This document shows, piece after piece, positions 8,170-16,730 of a DNA stretch of 64,000 bases. The first letter of the stretch is position 1. The number at the start of each line of letters is the position of its first letter. The stretch spans positions 9,110 through 73,109 of the forward strand of contig CAYMQB010000009.1 in the NCBI GenBank assembly GCA_964392665.1, given 5' to 3'. The notes under the pieces are model-generated. The model searched no databases. It had not been told where the DNA came from and saw only the letters and a program-made list of their open reading frames with translations. This DNA is from CAYMQB01 sp964392665. Lineage in GTDB: Bacteria > Hydrothermota > E44-bin80. The translations under genes were made by a program, and so were the position numbers.

Positions 8170-8757
8170 TTAATTTCCTATGCGCGTCTTAAGCTTGGAT
8201 TTGTTTTTATTTTCGCCTTGCGGTTTATTTGATCTTATGGCTGAGACAGGTGTTGTTTGTTTGTGATTCTCTTTTTTTCCTGTTAGTCGCGATATTTTCC
8301 CTCCTTCTTTTGTATTGGATGTGCTTTCTTCGTATTCCACCTGTCTATCCGATAAGAGAAGAAAGCTGTCAATTCTGATTCTCTTAAAACCTTCGATAGT
8401 TATGTTTTTATCTCTATCCTTCAGTGCGATTTCAATTTTACTGTCGTGCCCGATTTTCAGACTATCACCCCTTTTTAACAATTGTCCGTATCTAACTTTT
8501 TTCCATTTAGAGTCTTTATTTTTTTTTAGCATCGAACTTCCTAATAGAAATGTTACCTTTCCAAAAGAATTTGTGGAACTCCGATGCATCTTTTTAGTTT
8601 CAGAAGAGGAGCTGCTGGAAACATCGGTAGCGGTTAAGAATTTTGAGTAATAGCGTCTATTCGTTGTTGTGAACACGATAAAAAGAACGATTAATAAGCC
8701 TGCAACGGTTATGAAAAACGTAGTTAATGTTAAGAGAAGAACTTTCTTAGATTTCAT
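8170..8757 (-). CDS. Membrane-anchored FecR-like domain protein
   Basis: The 195-residue product has one N-terminal membrane segment (about residues 5-30, LLLTLTTFFITVAGLLIVLF) followed by a Ser-rich linker. Residues about 64-135 (GKVTFLLGSSMLKKN, WKKVRYGQLLKRGDSLKIG) resemble the FecR/beta-helical surface domain with its Gxx...W..l..g..l..GD pattern. The C-terminal 50 residues are basic and low-complexity. It is probably exported and tethered. The function is unknown. It lies 68 nt upstream of rho on the same strand. Confidence 0.55.
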   Translation of the reverse strand: MKSKKVLLLTLTTFFITVAGLLIVLFIVFTTTNRRYYSKFLTATDVSSSSSSETKKMHRSSTNSFGKVTFLLGSSMLKKNKDSKWKKVRYGQLLKRGDSLKIGHDSKIEIALKDRDKNITIEGFKRIRIDSFLLLSDRQVEYEESTSNTKEGGKISRLTGKKENHKQTTPVSAIRSNKPQGENKNKSKLKTRIGN

Positions 8758-8777
8758 AACAAGAATCTATTTTTATT

Positions 8778-8806
8778 ATAATAGACTAAAAACCATATTT
8801 TGTCAA
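8778..8806 (-). promoter_or_regulatory. Promoter of the FecR-like gene
   Basis: TTGACA (8801-8806) and TATTAT (8778-8783) are separated by 17 bp on the minus strand. The start codon lies 20 nt further on, with no Shine-Dalgarno sequence. Confidence 0.6.
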
Positions 8807-8839
8807 GCACTTTTTTCAAAAATCCATTTATCTATGGAA

Positions 8840-9499
8840 CTATATCACCTTTGTTTTATTTATTATCAATTCAAATTTGCAGCCAAGAAAGTCTGCTGCT
8901 CTTCTTGAGATTATCATCCTTGAAAGGAATATTTCAAAATAATCCATAACTGCAGCAATGGAAGTGTCTATTGTCAGGTTGAAAACTATTTTTTGTTCAT
9001 CTTTGTCAACATCAAGAACAGATTTGGTTGTTGCATAGTTAACACGGTCATGAATATCGAATTTTATGAATTCCGGATTCCTTACTCTACTTCTGTGCAC
9101 ATCGGACTTATCGGCAAGTATTAATGCTGCACCAATTTCGCTTACGGGAACACCATCTTCTTCGTGGTGATTGCCAATTGCCCCTATTATCTCGGCTGCA
9201 TCGGCTATAGGCATATTCATGTCCATAAGGATTGAATGGCTGATTGCTGCACCTGTTTGTGCATGGTGTTCTCTGTTAATAACATTGCCGATATCGTGCA
9301 AGTAACCTGCAATGCTTCCGAGTGTAATGATTTGTTTGCTTTTTTCGAGAGAGGATAGAACGAGCTTTGCCGTCTTTGAAACCCTTTCTGCATGTCTCTC
9401 ACTGTGTTCGGTATAGCCAATAATAGCAAGAAATTCATCTGCTTTGTTGATGTAATTTTTTACTATTCTGTTCTCGCTTATATCTTTGAGTGTAATCAT
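8840..9499 (-). CDS. HD-domain phosphohydrolase
   Basis: This 219-residue protein carries an HD metal-binding domain: HAERV near residue 35, YLHDIGN, EHHAQTG, GNHHEEDG and ADKSDVHRSRVR supply the His/Asp ligands. The C-terminal third is unassigned. Such proteins hydrolyse phosphate mono- or diesters of nucleotides; the substrate is not readable here. I place the start at the ATG at 9497-9499, which overlaps the clpC stop (ATGA), so translation is probably coupled to clpC. Confidence 0.75.
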   Translation of the reverse strand: MITLKDISENRIVKNYINKADEFLAIIGYTEHSERHAERVSKTAKLVLSSLEKSKQIITLGSIAGYLHDIGNVINREHHAQTGAAISHSILMDMNMPIADAAEIIGAIGNHHEEDGVPVSEIGAALILADKSDVHRSRVRNPEFIKFDIHDRVNYATTKSVLDVDKDEQKIVFNLTIDTSIAAVMDYFEIFLSRMIISRRAADFLGCKFELIINKTKVI

Positions 9500-11904
9500 A
9501 TGGGTTTCTTTTTTTCTATTTTCCAATTCCCATCTTGGAAATCCACAACCACATTGTCCCCGCCTTGAAGCTCACCTTTGATAATTTTGGTTGACAGTGC
9601 ATTCTCGATTTTCCTCTGAAGTACACGTTTTAGAGGTCTTGCTCCATAGTTTTTGTCGAATCCTTCCTTTGCAAGTTCTTCTTTTGCTCCGTCATTCAAT
9701 GTAATGGCAATATTTTTCTCGGTTAATCGTTTCTTCAGATCATTAAATTGAATTTCGATTATTTTCTTTAAGTCGTTTTCTGAAAGCGGATGGAATACTA
9801 TTATATCATCGAGTCTGTTTAAGAACTCTGGTTTGAATTTAACCTTAACTTCTTCCATAACTCCTGAACTCATTCTTTCGTAGTTGTCAGCGTTTTCCTG
9901 AATCCAGGTGGAGCCAATGTTGGAGGTCATTATTATAACGCAGTTTTTGAAATCAACCGTTCTCCCTTGTCCGTCTGTTAGTCTCCCATCGTCGAAAATT
10001 TGCAGTAGAACGTTAAAAACATCAGGATGTGCTTTTTCAATTTCGTCAAGAAGTATCACTCTATAGGGTCGTCTTCTTACTACTTCTGTCAGCTGCCCGC
10101 CCTCTTCGTATCCCACATAGCCTGGCGGTGCGCCTATTAATCTTGACACGGTGTGTTTTTCCATATACTCGCTCATATCAATGCGTATCATAGATTCTTC
10201 GGTGTAGAATAGAAATGATGCGAGGGTCTTCGCAAGTTCTGTTTTGCCAACACCGGTTGGACCCAGAAATAGAAATGAACCAATAGGTCTTTTTGGGTCT
10301 TTCAATCCTGCCCTTGCCCTTCTTATTGCTTCAGAAATCGAAATGATTGCTTCATCCTGTCCAATTACCCTCTCATGAAGTTTTTCCTCCATCTTAAGGA
10401 GTTTTTCCGATTCGGTTGTTAGCATTTTTTGAACGGGGATGCCTGTCCATTTAGAAATTATCTCAGCAATATCCTCTTCTCCAATTATGTCGTCAATTCC
10501 TCTCTCTCTCATCCATTTTTCTTTCTTTTCATTAAATTCTGTTTGCAATGTATCGACTTCATCTCTCAATTCTGCGGCTCTCTCGTAAGCTCTGGATTGG
10601 ACAGCTTCTTTCCCTTCCGTAGTAAGCCTTTTGATTTTGGATTCGAGTTGCCTTAATTCAGGTGGAGCACTGTAGATTTCTATTCTCAATTTTGCTGCTG
10701 CCTCATCAATCAAGTCGATTGCCTTATCCGGCAATTTTCTGTCGTTAATGTATCTTTGAGATAGTTTTACTGCTGCTTCCATAGCTTCATCGGAAATTTT
10801 GACACCGTGATGTGATTCATATTTATCCTTCAGACCTTGAAGTATTTTGATGGAATCTTCTATAGTCGGTTCTTTTATGAATACAGGCTGAAACCTTCTC
10901 TCGAGTGCACTGTCTTTTTCAATATATTTGCGGTATTCGTCAAGTGTCGTTGCACCTATTGCTTGGAGTTCACCCCTTGAAAGAGAGGGTTTTAACATAT
11001 TAGATGCGTCAATTGCCCCTTCTGCAGCACCTGCACCCACTATTGTATGTAACTCATCCAGGAACAAGATAATGTCTCCCTGTGATTTTTTAATTTCATC
11101 CATAACTGCTTTTAGTCTTTCTTCAAATTCCCCCCTGAATTTGCTGCCTGCCAATAGTGATCCCATATCGAGTTGTACAACCTTTTTATTCTTCAGTATT
11201 TCTGGAACATCATCGGATACTATTCTTTGCGCAAGCCCTTCAACTATTGCTGTTTTGCCAACACCAGCTTCACCTATTAATACAGGATTATTCTTAGTTC
11301 TTCTTGAGAGCACCTGCACGACACGCTTTATTTCATCGTCTCTTCCGATCACCGGGTCCGTCTTTCCTTCACTCGCAAGTTTTGTAAGCTCCCTTGAGTA
11401 TTTTTCTAAAACCATATATTTGCTTTCAGGATTTGGGTCTGTCACTCTCTGACCTCCTCTTATTTTCTGAAGGGTCTGATAAATCTTCTCCTTGGTTATT
11501 GAAAATGAGTTGAAGAATTGTTTGACACCTCCCTCATTTATATCGCAAAGTGCAATGAAAAGATGTTCGGTGCCAACGAATTCATCCTTGAGCCTTGAGG
11601 CTTCTTCTTTTGCGAGTTCAAAAACCTTCTTTGTTCTTGGTGTAATATACACTTGTTTTTCCTGGACGGTAGATTCATAATGAAGTTGTGGAGTTTTATT
11701 TATTTCTTCTTCGATTTTATTAAGAGCGGCTTCGATGTTTATACCTAATTTCTTAAGTATGTGCGAAACAACTCCGCTTTCCTGTTTAAGTAAAGCCCAA
11801 AGGATATGTTCTCCATCAAGCTGATTATGATGAAATATATCCAGGCCTTCCGTAGCAATTTGCATTACCTCCTGTGCTTTTTCCGTAAATTTGTCAGGTC
11901 TCAT
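9496..11904 (-). CDS. clpC: ClpC/ClpB-type AAA+ unfoldase
   Basis: An 802-residue Hsp100 chaperone with the N-terminal Clp repeat domain (1-150), D1 Walker A GEAGVGKT (about 207), a short middle domain with a UVR-like segment (RAYERAAELRDEVD, about 430-445) and D2 Walker A GPTGVGKT (about 545). The short middle domain is ClpC-like; ClpB has a much longer coiled coil. After the sensor segment MTSNIGS, the [L/I/V]GF loop that ClpC uses to dock ClpP is not visible, and the sequence there looks like ClpB. ClpP partnership is therefore doubtful. It heads an operon with the HD gene. Confidence 0.88.
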   Translation of the reverse strand: MRPDKFTEKAQEVMQIATEGLDIFHHNQLDGEHILWALLKQESGVVSHILKKLGINIEAALNKIEEEINKTPQLHYESTVQEKQVYITPRTKKVFELAKEEASRLKDEFVGTEHLFIALCDINEGGVKQFFNSFSITKEKIYQTLQKIRGGQRVTDPNPESKYMVLEKYSRELTKLASEGKTDPVIGRDDEIKRVVQVLSRRTKNNPVLIGEAGVGKTAIVEGLAQRIVSDDVPEILKNKKVVQLDMGSLLAGSKFRGEFEERLKAVMDEIKKSQGDIILFLDELHTIVGAGAAEGAIDASNMLKPSLSRGELQAIGATTLDEYRKYIEKDSALERRFQPVFIKEPTIEDSIKILQGLKDKYESHHGVKISDEAMEAAVKLSQRYINDRKLPDKAIDLIDEAAAKLRIEIYSAPPELRQLESKIKRLTTEGKEAVQSRAYERAAELRDEVDTLQTEFNEKKEKWMRERGIDDIIGEEDIAEIISKWTGIPVQKMLTTESEKLLKMEEKLHERVIGQDEAIISISEAIRRARAGLKDPKRPIGSFLFLGPTGVGKTELAKTLASFLFYTEESMIRIDMSEYMEKHTVSRLIGAPPGYVGYEEGGQLTEVVRRRPYRVILLDEIEKAHPDVFNVLLQIFDDGRLTDGQGRTVDFKNCVIIMTSNIGSTWIQENADNYERMSSGVMEEVKVKFKPEFLNRLDDIIVFHPLSENDLKKIIEIQFNDLKKRLTEKNIAITLNDGAKEELAKEGFDKNYGARPLKRVLQRKIENALSTKIIKGELQGGDNVVVDFQDGNWKIEKKKPI

Positions 11905-11925
11905 TTTTCTTTAAGTTATCTGAGT

Positions 11926-11947
11926 CTCTCTTTAACATCCAAGAGAG
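11926..11947 (-). promoter_or_regulatory. Hairpin in the clpC 5' leader
   Basis: On the minus strand CTCTCTT (11941-11947) and AAGAGAG (11926-11932) form a 7-bp stem with an 8-nt loop about 20 nt upstream of the clpC ATG. It is not a CIRCE element, and there is no U-tract. A role is unknown. Confidence 0.35.
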
Positions 11948-12016
11948 GTTTATTCTTGTTTAGAAAATATTAAACTGATAGTACGATTTCCATTATGCGA
12001 AAATCTTTAACAATCC

Positions 12017-12045
12017 AATATAATGCAAAACAGATATTTTTGCAA
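12017..12045 (-). promoter_or_regulatory. Promoter of clpC operon
   Basis: TTGCAA (12040-12045) and TATATT (12017-12022) have a 17-bp spacer on the minus strand. The leader to clpC would be about 105 nt and holds the hairpin at 11926-11947. Confidence 0.6.
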
Positions 12046-12189
12046 GAAAAATCTTAAAATTTTCGCCTTTCTTTGTCATCACTACAGAAGGATTCACCTC
12101 TGCGAAAGCAGGGAACGGGGTCAGCCTGAAATCGCTTCTCTCTCTTTCATATTGCTATTATAGCGAAATTTTAACCAGGACAAATCCTG

Positions 12190-12218
12190 TTGACATAGAT
12201 AAAGTATTTTGGTATGTT
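12190..12218 (+). promoter_or_regulatory. Promoter of the DUF362 gene
   Basis: TTGACA (12190-12195) and TATGTT (12213-12218) are spaced by 17 bp on the plus strand, about 50 nt upstream of the DUF362 start. The rest of the 11905-12270 intergenic stretch shows no gene. Confidence 0.6.
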
Positions 12219-12270
12219 TAAGTAATTGGTTCATAGGTTTGTACCGGCTTGAAATGGGGTGCTGAGAAGA

Positions 12271-13404
12271 ATGGTAAGCGAGAGACAGGCAAAAATTTCT
12301 TTTCTGAAATGTAATAGTTACAGCTCTCAAAGATTATCTCAGAAAGTAAGGGAGTTGCTTGAACCCTTTGAGAGTGAACTTGGGAAAATCATAAGGGGAG
12401 ATAAGGTTTTATTGAAACCAAATCTACTTTCCGCCCATAAACCTGCGGATGCAGTAACAACGCATCCTGAAATATTAAAAGCGGTCGTGCGAGTTTTTTT
12501 AGATTTGGGTGCCAAGGTATTAATAGGTGATAGTCCGTCACCAGGAGTTAGGAAGATGGAAGAACTGTTTGATATTACAGGTCTCTCGGAAATTAGAAAA
12601 GAATTCAACGTCAACCTCATATCTTTTGATAAAGCAGGATGGTACGAGAAATCAATAGGGGGGAGAGATTATCCGATTTCCAAGGTGATCTACGATGTTG
12701 ATTTTGTAGTGAATCTTCCAAAAGTAAAAACGCATAATCTTACACTTTTAACGCTGGGCGTTAAAAATATGTACGGTTCAATTCCGGGTTTCAAGAAGGC
12801 TTTACTACATAGAGATTATCCAAATCCAATAACCTTCAGCGAAATGAATTTGGATGTTTACTTGCTTGCAAATCCGGCACTTACAATATATGATGGTATT
12901 ATTGGGATGGATGGTGATGGACCAGCAGGGGGAGAACCAATTAATTTCGGTTTTATTGCAGCAATCGATGATGCGGTTACCGGCGATATTTTTATTGCAG
13001 AAATTCTTGGAGTAAATAAGGAAATTTACCCGCTATATTTGGCAGGATTGAGAAAAGGACTGTCAATGAACAGAGATTACTCACTTTTTGGAGATGCTAT
13101 TGATACTTATATGAGAAAAGAAACAAAACTCCCACGCACAAATCAACTTTGTTTTATTCCACCAATAGTAGTTAAAACAGTAGGAAAGCAGTTATGGGCA
13201 AGACCAAGAATTATTACGGGAAAATGTCGAAATTGTGGTATGTGTGTTGATGTGTGTCCGGCAGATGCGATAGAGGAAGGAGCCGTCAGACCGTATTTCG
13301 ACTATAAAAAATGTATAAGTTGCTTTTGTTGCACAGAAACCTGTCCATATAGTGCAATGGAAGTGAAGGTGTCAACGCTTGTTAAGTTGGTGCACATACT
13401 TTAA
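12271..13404 (+). CDS. DUF362 protein with C-terminal 2[4Fe-4S] ferredoxin domain
   Basis: This 377-residue protein matches the DUF362 architecture: LLKPNLLSAHKPADAVTTHP near residue 50, GDSPSPG, NLPKVKTHNLT and DGIIGMDGDGP. About residues 310-360 hold two cluster motifs, CRNCGMCVDVCP and CISCFCCTETCP. Family members are usually annotated only as iron-sulfur proteins of unknown role. A redox function is likely in a cell rich in ferredoxin enzymes. The ATG at 12271 follows GAGAAG; a GTG at 12259 is in the same frame. It stands alone with its own promoter. Confidence 0.75.
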   Translation: MVSERQAKISFLKCNSYSSQRLSQKVRELLEPFESELGKIIRGDKVLLKPNLLSAHKPADAVTTHPEILKAVVRVFLDLGAKVLIGDSPSPGVRKMEELFDITGLSEIRKEFNVNLISFDKAGWYEKSIGGRDYPISKVIYDVDFVVNLPKVKTHNLTLLTLGVKNMYGSIPGFKKALLHRDYPNPITFSEMNLDVYLLANPALTIYDGIIGMDGDGPAGGEPINFGFIAAIDDAVTGDIFIAEILGVNKEIYPLYLAGLRKGLSMNRDYSLFGDAIDTYMRKETKLPRTNQLCFIPPIVVKTVGKQLWARPRIITGKCRNCGMCVDVCPADAIEEGAVRPYFDYKKCISCFCCTETCPYSAMEVKVSTLVKLVHIL

Positions 13405-13714
13405 AAAGCAAGTGAAAAGTTAAAAGTTAAATCTAAACTGCGGGAAACGCGAAATTAGGAAATTAGACATTGCGAAAATCAGAACAACAAAGCACAAGTC
13501 ACAAGAGCACAAGAAAGGCAGAAGAGATGAGTATATTTATCGTATATTTAGTTGTATATTTGTGGTTTATTTATTGTCTAAAACAAGGAATACATAGCAA
13601 GTACACAACAAACCGAATTTGCGCCGCAGACGAATAACCATTGACTAATGAGTGATGACCAATGACAAACCAAATAGACCAGATAGACTCAGTAAACTTA
13701 GAAAAGGAGGTATT
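13405..13714. other. Intergenic stretch without a recognised gene
   Basis: No open frame with a ribosome site or family motif is seen. The sequence is A-rich with short oligo repeats (AAAGTTAAAAGTTAAA; CACAAGTCACAAGAGCACAAG). A strong AAGGAGG at 13704-13710 serves the next gene. Confidence 0.5.
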
Positions 13715-14158
13715 ATGAAGAAGGTTGTTATTATTCTTGCGGTACTTGTTGTTTTTGAAGGATGTTCGGAGATTATGAAAAGGGTCGCAGTCAAGGAGTT
13801 GAAGTTCAGTCTCATTGGGGTTAGCCTCATTGATTATACGCTTTCTGATATGACATTAAAGGTTAATATGAGAGCAACGAATCCCAATGATATCGATGCA
13901 GTGATTGACAGACTGGAATACTCATTTTTTATTAATGATAAGAATGCAGCAAACGGGACAACAGCAAAGAAGATAACGGTTAAGGCGGCTGACAATAAAA
14001 CTTTTGCAACGGAGCTTACGGTGAATTACCTTAGTTTAGGTGTTGCAATCCTTGAGGCTGTCCAGAACGAGAAGGCAGACTACAGAGTGGATGGAAAGGT
14101 CTACATAGACACTCAGGTGGGCTCTATTGCTTTCCCGGTAAAACTGTTCTATCCATAA
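13715..14158 (+). CDS. LEA14-like (WHy domain) lipoprotein
   Basis: A 147-residue lipoprotein: the signal peptide MKKVVIILAVLVVFEGC ends in a plausible lipobox with Cys17. The mature part (about 35-147) shows the LEA_2/WHy pattern, with DMTLKVNMRATNPNDIDAVI followed by strands of an Ig-like fold. In bacteria such proteins are envelope lipoproteins linked to stress tolerance, but the mechanism is unknown. The ATG at 13715 has an ideal AAGGAGG 4 nt upstream, in contrast to many genes here that lack one. It appears to be a single-gene unit. Confidence 0.7.
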   Translation: MKKVVIILAVLVVFEGCSEIMKRVAVKELKFSLIGVSLIDYTLSDMTLKVNMRATNPNDIDAVIDRLEYSFFINDKNAANGTTAKKITVKAADNKTFATELTVNYLSLGVAILEAVQNEKADYRVDGKVYIDTQVGSIAFPVKLFYP

Positions 14159-14184
14159 AGATCCTTCCCGGGTTAAGTCTTCTT

Positions 14185-14260
14185 GTCATTCTGAGCGAAG
14201 CGAAGAATCTCGATGTTAGATTCTTCCCGGGTCATTAAGGAACGGATTACTCAGAATGAC
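14185..14260. repeat. Inverted-repeat element with GTCATTCTGAG ends, copy 1
   Basis: The element opens with GTCATTCTGAG (14185-14195) and closes with its exact complement CTCAGAATGAC (14250-14260). Inside are GAAGAATCT and AGATTCTTCC arms. A second copy lies at 39591-39685. A related TGTCATGCTGAAGCAATTTC segment follows at 14274-14293. It looks like a small non-autonomous palindromic element in an intergenic region. Confidence 0.75.
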
Positions 14261-14347
14261 GCATATGTGTTTTTGTCATGCTGAAGCAATTTCAGCATCT
14301 CGTTTCCAAAAAGTGTTTAAATGTGATTTTACGCTTAATATGGTGTA

Positions 14348-14971
14348 TCAAGGAACCAAATTTGGTGAGAAATCTTTGTTTGGGACAAAACGCACTGGAA
14401 ATGTAACCCACACACGAACAGGTTTCCCGTTATGAATTGCAGGCTCGAATTCTGATTTCATTAGTGCTGTAAGAGCAGATTCAACCATCAATACACCACC
14501 TTTATCAAGATGTCTTATTTTTTCAATATCTATTGGCTTGGCGATAATTACATTACCGGTTGAGTCAATCAGCATTTTGAGTACTACAGCTCCATGCCAG
14601 GCTTCATTCAATGATTTACGAGGATAAATAGGTCTAATAATATGTTTAGGTTTTGGTGGAGTATCATAACCTTCTATATGTTTAGGTCTCTCAACAGTAT
14701 GTTTAGGTCTCTCAACAGTATGTTTAAGTCTCTCAACAGGGGGAGACAATGACATAGTTTTCACTGTGCTTTTCTTACTTAAATATTTTTCTATGTCCTC
14801 TTCTCTTGTTTCAGGATTGACGCGGATGAGCGTGTAGTTTTCTTTATCATAGTAAAAATGGGGGTCATCAAAGACGGTTTTTTTGCCAAGCCCGGATGTT
14901 TTCTTGACCGGTAGGCACCCGGAAAGCAAGAGCATAGCGACATAAATGAGACCGATAACTTTTCTATTCAT
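14348..14971 (-). CDS. TonB C-terminal-domain lipoprotein
   Basis: The 207-residue protein has a lipoprotein signal (IYVAMLLLSGC). A proline/basic linker includes a short tandem repeat RPKHTVE (near residues 84-100). The C-terminal domain (about 110-200) follows the TonB_C pattern: PRKSLNEAWHGAVVLKMLID, GNVIIAKPI, and VWVTFPVRF at the end. A TonB domain on a lipoprotein rather than an inner-membrane protein is unusual for energy transduction; it may be an envelope structural protein. The start is the ATG at 14971, 9 nt after a TATAGT box. Confidence 0.65.
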   Translation of the reverse strand: MNRKVIGLIYVAMLLLSGCLPVKKTSGLGKKTVFDDPHFYYDKENYTLIRVNPETREEDIEKYLSKKSTVKTMSLSPPVERLKHTVERPKHTVERPKHIEGYDTPPKPKHIIRPIYPRKSLNEAWHGAVVLKMLIDSTGNVIIAKPIDIEKIRHLDKGGVLMVESALTALMKSEFEPAIHNGKPVRVWVTFPVRFVPNKDFSPNLVP

Positions 14972-14980
14972 TCCACACAA

Positions 14981-15009
14981 ACTATAGCACTTGGTTTAGA
15001 GAATTGCAA
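14981..15009 (-). promoter_or_regulatory. Promoter of the TonB-domain lipoprotein gene
   Basis: TTGCAA (15004-15009) and TATAGT (14981-14986) with a 17-bp spacer, ending 9 nt before the ATG. The expected transcript would be leaderless or nearly so. Confidence 0.6.
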
Positions 15010-15077
15010 GCGAAAAAGTCGGTTTATCTTTTCAGTAATTTTTTTGCTTGCTAATTGTCAATATTGGTGGTAGAAAC

Positions 15078-15398
15078 ATGGATATGAAAATCTGCCATAA
15101 GTGTAAAAAAGAACTTGAAATTGGAGGGAAAGTAATGAGGGAAGAGCTTTGCCCTCACTGCGGAGCTTATCTTCACTGCTGCCTGAATTGTCAGTTTTAC
15201 GACGAATATGCACATAACAAATGCAGGGAGCCAAAAAGCGAGTGGGTGAGTGATAGGGAACATGGAAATTTTTGTGGTTATTTTCAGTATAAAGAAAGCA
15301 AGGCTGCAGATAAGAAAGCAGAGAGAAAAAAGAAAGCAGAGGAAGAACTCAAAAGACTATTCGGGAAAGCGAAGGATGAAGATAAGAAAACTCATTAA
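15078..15398 (+). CDS. Cys-rich zinc-ribbon protein with charged C-terminus
   Basis: A 106-residue protein with four Cys pairs or clusters: CHKCKKE, CPHCGAYLHCCLNC and CREPKSEW...FCGYF, followed by a Lys/Glu-rich helix (about residues 75-105). The first two pairs resemble a zinc ribbon. The later Cys pattern (CQFYDEYAHNKCREP, FCGYF) resembles a small domain seen in uncharacterised bacterial proteins. No function can be assigned. The ATG at 15078 is preceded by GGTGG. The stop is directly followed by dispersed repeat copy B. Confidence 0.6.
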   Translation: MDMKICHKCKKELEIGGKVMREELCPHCGAYLHCCLNCQFYDEYAHNKCREPKSEWVSDREHGNFCGYFQYKESKAADKKAERKKKAEEELKRLFGKAKDEDKKTH

Positions 15399-15593
15399 AC
15401 TGTTTTATTTGTTTAATTAGTTGGATTGGTTTTATTGGTTGAATTAGTTAAATGTTTGATGATGTTAGGTTTCAGGTGTTAGGGTTTTAAAATCTCTTTA
15501 AGTTCTCTTTCATTCCCTGTTGATTTACTTTGGTGGGGTGGTACGGGAACCCTTGAATTAATGTGTTCTCTGTGTCTCTGTGGTGAAATCGAT
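15399..15593. repeat. Dispersed repeat copy B
   Basis: About 190 bp matching 5113-5376 without the extra 75-bp block there. It fills the whole gap between a plus-strand stop (15398) and a minus-strand stop (15597). It contains a CAACAGGGA...AAGAGA...AAAGAGAT motif copy (15487-15522, minus strand) and ends in TCTCTGTGGTGAAAT. Confidence 0.8.
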
Positions 15594-15596
15594 ATT

Positions 15597-16730
15597 CTAC
15601 TCTATTTTTCTTGGATTGTAGAGCCTATCCTTCCAGACCATTGCTCTATTGAGAAGCGTTAACCTCATAGAGTTAAAAACGACAAGTATCCAGACAAGGA
15701 CACTAAGCGGATGAAGAATAAGATGCATTCGATTAATCTTGAATTTGACAAGTATGAATAAAGAATGCAATGAAATTAAGATGATTTGAAAGAGAACCAT
15801 CAAGCTTAACTCAGATTGTGTAAGAGAATAGATAAAGATAACGTAAGGTATAAGATAGAGACAAGTGCAGGTAATGATAAAAGGGAAAAATACAAATACG
15901 TTTTCAAATACCCCGAAGGAGTTTTTACTGAATCCGTCCCAGAAAGATCGAAAGTCTTTGTAGAAGCGAACTGTCATCGTATCTTTTCCGTTCATAATAA
16001 CCTGTTTCCCGCCGTTTTTCTTGACTTCTTGTGCCAACCTGAAATCATCAAGGATTTCGCTCTTGATCTTTTCGTGTCCGCCAATCTTCCTGTAGAACTC
16101 CGCATCAAGCAGCATAAATGGTCCGAGTGCAGTCACCGCTTTTCTGAACTTCGAAGAATTTACGAGTCTCAGTGGCAAGAAGCTTAAAAGTCCAAAGTAC
16201 ATTATTGGGACAAATATTCTTTCAGGGATGGTTTCCATCAGTATATTTGGCAGAATCGACAGAAGTTTCGTTTTTTCTCTTATCGCCGAGTGAACAGCTC
16301 GAGAAATAGAATATTTCTTGTGAACCGTATCTGCATCCGTGAAAAGTAACCAATCCCCCTTTGCAAATTTCGAAAGCGTATGGCAAGCGAAATTTTTTCC
16401 GGTCCAACCGTAAGGAAGGCTTTGCCCACTAAAGAATTGAAGTTTCGGGTGTTGCTCTTGAAGCTTCTTAAGTTTGAATAAGGTATCATCTTCTGAATTA
16501 TCATCGAGAACTATTAGTTCATAGTTTGGATAATCTTGATTGATGAGTGAAATGATGCATTTCTCAATATTTTCGCTTTCATTTCTTGCAGGAACAAGCA
16601 CGGAAACAAGGGGGGGATTTTTTAGTTTCCTTTTTGACTTTCTTAAAGGCTTTAACAGTTTCAGGTTGTTTAAGAGATTTAGAAGAAGAGCCATTAGAAT
16701 TATTGTTACAACGTAATTGTATAAATTCAT
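15597..16730 (-). CDS. Family 2 glycosyltransferase, membrane-bound (CrtQ/HpnB-like)
   Basis: The 377-residue protein has an N-terminal membrane segment, a GT-A domain (VSVLVPARNESENI near residue 40; VLDDNSEDDT; LLFTDADTVH as the DxD region; SEILDDFRLAQEVK) and three or more C-terminal membrane helices. The layout resembles CrtQ/HpnB-type transferases that glycosylate lipids or carotenoids; the acceptor is unknown. The ATG at 16728-16730 overlaps the plsY stop (ATGA), so it should be co-translated with plsY, hinting at a lipid-linked role. Confidence 0.75.
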   Translation of the reverse strand: MNLYNYVVTIILMALLLNLLNNLKLLKPLRKSKRKLKNPPLVSVLVPARNESENIEKCIISLINQDYPNYELIVLDDNSEDDTLFKLKKLQEQHPKLQFFSGQSLPYGWTGKNFACHTLSKFAKGDWLLFTDADTVHKKYSISRAVHSAIREKTKLLSILPNILMETIPERIFVPIMYFGLLSFLPLRLVNSSKFRKAVTALGPFMLLDAEFYRKIGGHEKIKSEILDDFRLAQEVKKNGGKQVIMNGKDTMTVRFYKDFRSFWDGFSKNSFGVFENVFVFFPFIITCTCLYLIPYVIFIYSLTQSELSLMVLFQIILISLHSLFILVKFKINRMHLILHPLSVLVWILVVFNSMRLTLLNRAMVWKDRLYNPRKIE

